Positions 1 through 4,262 of a stretch of 5,254 nt of DNA are shown here, one piece after another (the stretch's first letter is position 1; each line of letters opens with the position of its first letter). This DNA comes from Clostridiales bacterium (GTDB lineage: Bacteria; Bacillota; Clostridia; Christensenellales; CAG-1252), in contig DMCI01000091.1 in the NCBI GenBank assembly GCA_003445835.1, positions 1 through 5,254 on the forward strand, read 5' to 3'. A model generated the notes under the pieces. That model did no database searches, had not been told where the DNA came from, and saw only the letters and a list, made by a program, of their open reading frames with translations. The translations under genes were made by a program, and so were the position numbers.

Positions 1-836
1 CCCAAAACCGAGATCGCGTAGGGGAGCGCTTTGATAAAATGATTTACCAGTATAATGGTAAAGGAAGGCAGGGCGCTGGTGAGCATCGAGGGAAGCCCGA
101 CGCGCAAGATGCGCCACATAAATTTGGGAGAGGGACGGAACCCTTTTTCCAAAAGGTGGACGTCTTGTTTTTTGAAGATCAGCATCGAGAGGGAGAATAC
201 CATTGCCACTACCTGACCGATGACGGTGGCGATCGCCGCGCCCTTGGTACCCAAGCGGGGGAATGCTCCGATGCCGAAAATGAAGAAGGGGTCCAAAATG
301 ATGTTGGTGATGGCGCCGATCAGTTGCGTAAACATCGGTACGCGCATATTCCCCGTGGCTTGCAATATTTTGCTGGTAGTTAGTTCGATCATCGAACCGA
401 AACAAAAGAGCATGCAAGTGGAGAGGTACGAGGTGGCCATTTCGGCGACTTCGGCGTCCTTTGTGTAAAGACCGACGAAAGGTTTGACCGCCGTCAGCCC
501 CAAAACGATTATGACAACTATTGCGATCAACGCCATAAAAACGCCGTTTTGCGCGGCGCGGTTTGCGCGGTCACGTCTTCCCTCGCCTAAGCTTTTTGAA
601 ATATAAACGTTGGTGCCTACGCCGATGCCGATGCCGAGGGCGACGATCAGCATTTGCATGGGGAAGATGATCCCCATCGCTTCGATGGCTTTTGCGGAAT
701 AGCGCGCGAGATACAAGCTGTCCACTACGTTGTAAACCGCTTGAACAAGCATTGAAAAAATAGCCGGTAGGCTCATTGAGATAAGAAGCTTTTTTACGGG
801 AGTTGTCGCCATTTTTGTCGATTGCAGATTTTCCAT
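1..836 (-). CDS. MATE-family multidrug/Na+ efflux transporter, 3' end cut by window edge
   Basis: This is the N-terminal 278 residues of a roughly 450-residue inner-membrane antiporter; the rest lies left of position 1. MATE proteins export drugs or metabolites in exchange for Na+ or H+. The frame is open throughout and gives alternating hydrophobic helices, including LPAIFSMLVQAVYNVVDSLY (23-42), FPMQMLIVALGIGIGVGTN (58-76) and a helix around 100-114. The family hallmark is LQATGNMRVPM (158-168) followed by NIILDPFFIFG (178-188), and a second-lobe start GLPSMLTSALPSF is seen near 247-259. ISKSLGEGRRD (79-89) matches the usual cytoplasmic loop. The ATG at 836 is chosen because it sits exactly one TATAAT-to-start distance from a consensus promoter; ATG at 812 is the alternative. 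There is no Shine-Dalgarno sequence. The gene is divergent from tcdA. Subfamily (NorM, DinF or MepA-like) and substrate cannot be told. Confidence 0.9.
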   Translation of the reverse strand, partial: MENLQSTKMATTPVKKLLISMSLPAIFSMLVQAVYNVVDSLYLARYSAKAIEAMGIIFPMQMLIVALGIGIGVGTNVYISKSLGEGRRDRANRAAQNGVFMALIAIVVIIVLGLTAVKPFVGLYTKDAEVAEMATSYLSTCMLFCFGSMIELTTSKILQATGNMRVPMFTQLIGAITNIILDPFFIFGIGAFPRLGTKGAAIATVIGQVVAMVFSLSMLIFKKQDVHLLEKGFRPSPKFMWRILRVGLPSMLTSALPSFTIILVNHFIKALPYAISVL

Positions 837-842
837 AGGAAA

Positions 843-871
843 ATTATATGAGGAAATTTGCGGCGAGTCAA
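843..871 (-). promoter_or_regulatory. Sigma-A-type promoter of the MATE gene, predicted leaderless
   Basis: Read on the minus strand, TTGACT (871-866) is followed after exactly 17 bp by a perfect TATAAT (848-843). The usual start site, seven bases after the last T of the -10, is position 836, the A of the ATG. No Shine-Dalgarno sequence lies between promoter and start. The promoter is seen directly; the start site is inferred from normal spacing. Confidence 0.8.
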
Positions 872-911
872 GCGAGGAAAGGACTTTGGGGTAAAAAGAA
901 AAAAGCTTTTA

Positions 912-940
912 TTGCTTAGCGCTTCTTCCCGTGGTATAAT
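912..940 (+). promoter_or_regulatory. Extended -10 promoter of tcdA, predicted leaderless
   Basis: TTGCTT (912-917) is a weak -35, then a 17-bp spacer leads to a perfect TATAAT (935-940). The spacer ends in TGG, giving an extended -10 (TGnTATAAT) that would offset the weak -35. The predicted start is 947, the A of the tcdA ATG. The six bases between the -10 and the ATG contain no ribosome-binding site. It is divergent from, and does not overlap, the MATE promoter; the two -35 boxes are about 40 bp apart. A 10-bp palindrome AAAAGCTTTT (901-910) abuts the -35. Confidence 0.8.
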
Positions 941-946
941 GTCGGT

Positions 947-1630
947 ATGGAAAAAGCAACGGACAGATTGACGATCTTACTCGGCGACGACGGGGTCAAG
1001 CGCCTTGCCGCGGCAAAAGTCGCGGTGATCGGGCTCGGCGGCGTGGGCGGACAGGCGGCGGAAGCCATTGCCAGAAGCTTCGTCGGCACTCTCGTTTTGG
1101 TGGACGGCGACCGCGTGAATGTCAGCAACGTCAATCGTCAGATCTTGTCGACGGCGACAAACGTCGGCAGGGAAAAGGCTCTTGTGGCGGCGGAGCGAGC
1201 AAGAGAGATCAATCCCGAAGCGCAAGTCACAGCGCTCCCCGTCTTTGTAACGGCGGAAAATGTAGCAAGCCTCCCCATCTGGGATGCCGATTGCGTCGTA
1301 GACGCCATCGACGACGTGGACGCCAAGGTCGCCATCATAAAGGAAGCGCGCGCCCGCGGCGTAAAGATCGTTTGTTCGATGGGAGCGGCAAACCGCTTTG
1401 ATCCGATGGCTTTTAAGGTTGCCGATATCAGTGAAACGCATACTTGCCCTTTGGCGAAAAAACTCAGAAAGCTCCTTGCGGCGCAAGGGATAACCGAGGG
1501 AGTCAAGGTCGTATATTCAACAGAGAAACCGCTTTCCTTCGGCGGGGCGCTTGGCTCCAACGCTTTCGTCCCTCCCGCGGCGGGACTTCTGCTTGCTTCG
1601 GCGGCGATCAAAGAGATTTTGAGTAAGTGA
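947..1630 (+). CDS. tcdA: tRNA threonylcarbamoyladenosine dehydratase (ThiF/E1-like)
   Basis: This 227-residue protein belongs to the E1-like ThiF/MoeB superfamily. TcdA (formerly CsdL/YgdL) uses ATP to cyclise t6A at position 37 of ANN-decoding tRNAs into cyclic t6A, in the cytoplasm. The nucleotide-binding loop GLGGVG is at 29-34, the acidic/ribose region VDGDRVNVSNVNRQ at 52-65, and a likely ATP-contacting lysine is K77. DAIDDVDAK is at 119-127. SMGAANRFDP (144-153), a typical TcdA segment, separates it from ThiF and MoeB. DISETHTCPLAKKLRK (160-175) and a C-terminal SFGGALGSNAFVPPAAG stretch follow clostridial homologues. Length is slightly below the usual 240-270. It starts at the ATG abutting its promoter, with no Shine-Dalgarno sequence. 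The stop is 21 bp before the next promoter's -35, and no terminator is visible between them, so read-through into the aminotransferase is possible. Confidence 0.88.
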   Translation: MEKATDRLTILLGDDGVKRLAAAKVAVIGLGGVGGQAAEAIARSFVGTLVLVDGDRVNVSNVNRQILSTATNVGREKALVAAERAREINPEAQVTALPVFVTAENVASLPIWDADCVVDAIDDVDAKVAIIKEARARGVKIVCSMGAANRFDPMAFKVADISETHTCPLAKKLRKLLAAQGITEGVKVVYSTEKPLSFGGALGSNAFVPPAAGLLLASAAIKEILSK

Positions 1631-1651
1631 GTATCGGGTTTTCAAAAAGTA

Positions 1652-1680
1652 TTGACTAATAGAGTTTTGAACGGTATAAT
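1652..1680 (+). promoter_or_regulatory. Consensus promoter of the aminotransferase gene
   Basis: TTGACT (1652-1657), a 17-bp spacer and a perfect TATAAT (1675-1680) form a near-consensus promoter. The predicted start is about 1687-1688, leaving only 3-4 bases before the ATG at 1691. The TTG of the -35 is in frame with the coding sequence, so gene callers may choose it as a start codon; the promoter explanation is much better. Confidence 0.85.
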
Positions 1681-1690
1681 AAATATTACT

Positions 1691-2881
1691 ATGGATTACA
1701 CCAAGTATTTGAACGACAAGATCGTGGGGCTCAAACCCTCCGGCATCAGAAAGTATTTTGACATTGCGGCGACGATGCCCGACTGCATCTCTTTGGGTGT
1801 GGGCGAGCCCAACTTCGTCACCCCCAAGGAAGGCATTGACGGCGGCGTCAGAAGCCTGCTTTCCGGTCACACGCACTACACCTCCAACGGCGGTATTATG
1901 GAATTGCGCGAACTTATGAGTTACTACATTCATAAGAAGTACGCGCTGGAGTATGATCCCACCTGTGAGATCCTTCCCACCATCGGCGTTTCCGAAGCGG
2001 TGGATATCACGATGCGCGCTTTGTTGAACCCCGGCGACGAGGTTTTGGTTTCCGACCCGTGCTATGTTTCGTATTATCCCGCAGTTACGATGGCGGGCGG
2101 CGTACCCGTGGTAGTGGAGACCAAGCAGGAGACCAACTTTATCCTGACCCCCGAAGCCTTGGAAAAAGCGATCACCCCCAAGACCAAAGTCTTGTTGATG
2201 TGTTACCCCAACAACCCGACCGGCGCGATCATGACAAAAGAGGAACTCGAAGCCATCGTCCCCGTCATCAAAAAGCACGATCTGATCGTCGTGACGGACG
2301 AGGTATATTCCGAACTTACCTACGGCGGCATCAAACATACGTCCATTGCGGCGCTTCCCGGGATGAAGGAACGCACCATTCTCCTCAGCGGTTTCAGTAA
2401 GAGTTTTGCTATGACCGGTTGGCGTTTGGGCTATCTTGCCGCGCCCAAGGAGATCTACCAACAGGTGTACAAGATCCACCAGTTTGCCATCATGTGCGTG
2501 CCGACTATGGCGCAAGAAGCTTTGATCGCGCTTTTGAAGTACGGCTTTGAAACAGACTTTGACTTCGTGGAGCAGATGCGTTTGGAATACGACCGCAAGC
2601 GTAAGTTTATTTACAAGGCGCTTTTGGATATGGGGCTTGATTGCTTTGAGCCGAAGGGCGCTTTCTATATCTTCCCGCAAGTCAGCCATCTTGGTATGAA
2701 CGACGAAAAGTTCGTGGAAAGACTTCTTTATGAAAAGAAGGTCGCCGTCGTCCCCGGCAGCGCGTTCAGCGAGACGGATAACTCACACGTCCGCATCAGC
2801 TACGCTTACAGTATGGAAAAACTGGAGCGCGCGATGGAACGTATGCAAGATTTTGTGGAAGAAATAAAAAAAGGGCGCTAA
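1691..2881 (+). CDS. Class I/II PLP-dependent aminotransferase (aspartate/aromatic type)
   Basis: This 396-residue protein has the length and motif order of fold-type I aminotransferases of the AspB/PatA type, which move amino groups between an amino acid and a 2-oxoacid in the cytoplasm. Visible landmarks from the ATG at 1691 are SGIRKYF (near 17-23), SLGVGEPNFVTP near the N terminus for substrate contacts, and PNNPTG (173-178) with the cofactor/substrate asparagine N175. TDEVYSELTY follows with D203 for the pyridine nitrogen and Y206 for the PLP. The Schiff-base lysine K237 lies in SGFSKSFAMTGWR, and R368 in HVRISYAYS is the expected carboxylate-binding arginine. All key residues are intact. 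A longer version from TTG at 1652 would add 13 residues encoded by the promoter and is rejected. Proline is coded almost only by CCC (16 of 21, the rest CCG). Substrate choice (Asp, aromatic or other) cannot be fixed from sequence. Confidence 0.92.
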   Translation: MDYTKYLNDKIVGLKPSGIRKYFDIAATMPDCISLGVGEPNFVTPKEGIDGGVRSLLSGHTHYTSNGGIMELRELMSYYIHKKYALEYDPTCEILPTIGVSEAVDITMRALLNPGDEVLVSDPCYVSYYPAVTMAGGVPVVVETKQETNFILTPEALEKAITPKTKVLLMCYPNNPTGAIMTKEELEAIVPVIKKHDLIVVTDEVYSELTYGGIKHTSIAALPGMKERTILLSGFSKSFAMTGWRLGYLAAPKEIYQQVYKIHQFAIMCVPTMAQEALIALLKYGFETDFDFVEQMRLEYDRKRKFIYKALLDMGLDCFEPKGAFYIFPQVSHLGMNDEKFVERLLYEKKVAVVPGSAFSETDNSHVRISYAYSMEKLERAMERMQDFVEEIKKGR

Positions 2882-2885
2882 CCTG

Positions 2886-2914
2886 TTGTAAATTATTCAA
2901 AAATGATTTATAAT
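2886..2914 (+). promoter_or_regulatory. tRNA-Thr promoter
   Basis: TTGTAA (2886-2891), 17 bp, then a perfect TATAAT (2909-2914) starts five bases after the aminotransferase stop codon. The predicted start is about 2921, giving a 5' leader of roughly seven bases that RNase P would remove. Confidence 0.75.
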
Positions 2915-2927
2915 AGTGCTACTTGAT

Positions 2928-3003
2928 GCTAATGTGGCTCAGCTGGTAGAGCAGTTCACTCGTAATGAACAGGTCGCCGGTTCGAATCCGGCCATTAGCT
3001 CCA
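2928..3003 (+). tRNA. tRNA-Thr (anticodon CGT), CCA encoded
   Basis: The full cloverleaf can be folded by eye. The acceptor GCTAATG (2928-2934) pairs with CATTAGC (2993-2999). The D arm is GCTC/GAGC (2937-2940, 2949-2952). The anticodon stem GTTCA/TGAAC (2954-2958, 2966-2970) closes the loop CTCGTAA. The variable loop is AGGTC, and the T arm GCCGG/CCGGC encloses TTCGAAT (2981-2987). The discriminator is T3000, followed by genomic CCA (3001-3003). Anticodon CGT (2961-2963) reads ACG threonine codons. A37 (2964) with U36 fits the target context for t6A, the substrate class of the TcdA encoded upstream. It has its own promoter and terminator. tRNA 3' ends are common integration sites, and the region right after this one changes character. 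Confidence 0.97.
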
Positions 3004-3031
3004 AAAAAGCAGTCTTCGGACTGCTTTTTTT
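3003..3031 (+). terminator. Rho-independent terminator after tRNA-Thr
   Basis: The stem GCAGTC/GACTGC (3009-3014, 3019-3024) closes a TTCG tetraloop, one of the most stable RNA loops. It is flanked by an A tract (3003-3008) that can extend the stem by pairing with the T tract (3025-3031). It begins within the encoded CCA end of the tRNA. It would end the tRNA transcript and any read-through from tcdA and the aminotransferase. Confidence 0.93.
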
Positions 3032-3055
3032 GCGTTCTTGGCGAAACTGCTTTTT
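3020..3055 (+). repeat. Short direct repeat of the terminator's 3' arm
   Basis: ACTGCTTTTT occurs at 3020-3029 as the descending arm of the terminator and again at 3046-3055, 26 bp later. The ascending arm AAAAAGCAGT (3004-3013) could pair with either copy. This may be a local duplication, an insertion scar or chance. The rest of 3032-3083 is AT-rich with no feature I can support. Confidence 0.35.
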
Positions 3056-3083
3056 ATCTTAATTCAGTCATTTACTTATTCAA

Positions 3084-3111
3084 TTGCATCAAAATTTAAA
3101 AAATGATGCAA
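3084..3111. promoter_or_regulatory. Upstream inverted-repeat operator of fic
   Basis: TTGCATCA (3084-3091) and its exact reverse complement TGATGCAA (3104-3111) are separated by 12 AT-rich bases. The half-site start-to-start distance is 20 bp, about two helical turns, as expected for a dimeric regulator. The site ends seven bases before the -35 box of the fic promoter. The same half-sites recur in the second operator, which makes chance unlikely. The binding protein is not proven. Confidence 0.75.
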
Positions 3112-3118
3112 AAGGCTA

Positions 3119-3147
3119 TTGACTTTTAGTGTTGGTTTGGATATAAT
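3119..3147 (+). promoter_or_regulatory. fic-hsdM operon promoter
   Basis: TTGACT (3119-3124), a 17-bp spacer and a perfect TATAAT (3142-3147) form a near-consensus and hence intrinsically strong promoter. The predicted start is about 3154, giving a leader of roughly 46 bases before fic. It is bracketed on both sides by the same inverted repeat, which suggests it is normally repressed. No separate promoter is seen before hsdM. Confidence 0.85.
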
Positions 3148-3184
3148 ATAATTGCATCAACAGATGTGTTCATGATGCAATTAT
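3148..3184. promoter_or_regulatory. Downstream inverted-repeat operator covering the fic start site
   Basis: ATAATTGCATCA (3148-3159) and TGATGCAATTAT (3173-3184) are perfect 12-bp inverted arms around a 13-base centre. The inner eight bases of each arm are identical to those of the upstream operator. The left arm begins at the base right after TATAAT and includes the predicted start near 3154, so a bound protein would block RNA polymerase. The two operators are about 68 bp apart centre to centre. In RNA the arms could also form a hairpin in the leader, but a DNA operator explains the duplicated site better. Confidence 0.78.
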
Positions 3185-3187
3185 GAC

Positions 3188-3194
3188 AGAGGAG
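3188..3194 (+). promoter_or_regulatory. Strong ribosome-binding site of fic
   Basis: AGAGGAG lies five bases before the ATG at 3200 and fixes the start. It contrasts with the three protein genes to the left, none of which has a Shine-Dalgarno sequence. Confidence 0.8.
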
Positions 3195-3199
3195 AGGCA

Positions 3200-4258
3200 A
3201 TGAGAACATTCGATTATAAGAGCAGGTATGAAAGATTGTTGTCACCCGATGTGGTGGCATTGCTTTCACAGATACATGAGTTTCGAGGGAAACAAGCGCT
3301 GTTTGAGAAAGGGAAACCGGAAATCCTTTTGCAATTGTTGGAAATTGCCAAGATACAAAGCACGGAATCTTCTAATAGAATAGAAGGGATCGTGACAACA
3401 GAAGAAAGGTTGCAATTGCTCGTTCGTGACAAAACTATGCCGAAAACGCGGAGTGAAAAGGAGATTGCAGGTTATAGGGACGTTCTTTCAACGATCCATG
3501 GGAGCTATTCGTATATTCCGCCAAAGCCGCCTATAATCCTCCAACTGCACAGAGATCTATATAGATTCAGCGGACAAACGATAGGTGGTAATTATAAAAC
3601 CGGTGATAACGTTATTGCGGAGGAGCATCCGGACGGAACAAAAACAATCAGATTCCAACCGATTCCTGCATGGGAAACGCCGAGAGCAATGCAAGATCTT
3701 TGTGGATCGTTTGATATCGCAATGAATGATGGGGAACTTGATCCCTTGCTCGTGATTCCGATGTTCATCCTTGATTTTTTGTGTATCCACCCGTTCAATG
3801 ATGGCAATGGCAGAATGAGTCGATTGCTCACTTTGTTGCTTTTGTATCGAGCGGGGTACATTGTGGGAAAGTACGTTAGCTTAGAACGTTTGATCGCGGA
3901 CAGCAAGGAAACGTACTATGAAGTGTTGCAGGAAAGTTCATATGGTTGGCACGAGGAAAAAAACGATGATGTGCCTTTTGTTAGGTACTTATTGGGAGTA
4001 ATCGTCGCAGCATATCGTGAGTTTGATGAAAGATCCGGGCTTTTGCTTGATGAGAAAATAAGTAAAACGAATCGGATCAGGGAAATCATTAAAGAGCACA
4101 TCGGGACAATCACAAAATCAGAGATTCGAGACTTATGCCGTGATGTCAGCGAAGTAACCATTGAACGCGTACTTCGTGACTTGACAGCTGACGGATCTGT
4201 TTTGAAGATCGGTGGCGGCAGATATACAAAATACGTTTGGAATCGTGATAAGGAGTAA
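3200..4258 (+). CDS. Fic-domain AMP-transferase with C-terminal winged-helix DNA-binding domain
   Basis: This 352-residue protein has the layout of SoFic-like Fic enzymes, which usually transfer AMP from ATP to hydroxyls of target proteins. An N-terminal helical region (about 1-105) carries the self-inhibitory motif SNRIEG (58-63, pattern S/TxxxEG) with E62 as the inhibitory glutamate, making it a class II Fic. A flap/target-docking segment GGNYKTGDNVI lies at 129-139. The complete active site HPFNDGNGRMSR is at 197-208: H197 is the catalytic base, D201 the metal ligand, and R205 and R208 contact nucleotide phosphates. Residues about 290-348 (TKSEIRDLC...VTIERVLRDL...GGGRYTKYV) look like a winged helix-turn-helix with a wing. 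It leads an operon with hsdM, and its promoter is flanked by paired operators, so self-regulation through the wHTH is likely but inferred. Proline codons (CCC 2 of 15, CCG 9) differ from the aminotransferase, suggesting transfer. The target protein is unknown. Confidence 0.9.
   Translation: MRTFDYKSRYERLLSPDVVALLSQIHEFRGKQALFEKGKPEILLQLLEIAKIQSTESSNRIEGIVTTEERLQLLVRDKTMPKTRSEKEIAGYRDVLSTIHGSYSYIPPKPPIILQLHRDLYRFSGQTIGGNYKTGDNVIAEEHPDGTKTIRFQPIPAWETPRAMQDLCGSFDIAMNDGELDPLLVIPMFILDFLCIHPFNDGNGRMSRLLTLLLLYRAGYIVGKYVSLERLIADSKETYYEVLQESSYGWHEEKNDDVPFVRYLLGVIVAAYREFDERSGLLLDEKISKTNRIREIIKEHIGTITKSEIRDLCRDVSEVTIERVLRDLTADGSVLKIGGGRYTKYVWNRDKE
4250..4255 (+). promoter_or_regulatory. Ribosome-binding site of hsdM inside the end of fic
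   Basis: AAGGAG forms the last two sense codons of fic (Lys-Glu), just before its TAA, and lies seven bases before the hsdM ATG at 4263. This suggests translational coupling of hsdM to fic. Confidence 0.8.
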
Positions 4259-4262
4259 AAAG

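Noticed and set aside
39..468. Two plus-strand open frames opposite the MATE gene
   Set aside because: They are antisense to transmembrane-coding sequence with MATE hallmarks, have no promoter or ribosome-binding site, and their proteins are low-complexity and charged.
901..910. AAAAGCTTTT palindrome upstream of the tcdA -35, considered as an operator or terminator
   Set aside because: It is only ten bases, has no loop and no second copy, and AT-rich palindromes of this size are common. It is noted only as context.
916..1611. Minus-strand open frames opposite tcdA
   Set aside because: They are shadows of tcdA with compositionally skewed proteins, and the plus-strand frame carries the full motif set.
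1517..2689. A 390-codon open frame on the minus strand, opposite the aminotransferase
   Set aside because: It lies antisense to a clear PLP aminotransferase and the end of tcdA. It has no family motifs and is rich in His, Asp and Gly, as expected from reverse reading of a GC-rich gene with biased third positions.
3154..3180. Leader hairpin of fic considered as an attenuator or riboswitch
   Set aside because: The arms form a short AT-rich stem with a 13-base loop and no following T tract, and the same half-sites occur upstream of the promoter where no RNA is made from this promoter. A DNA operator fits better.
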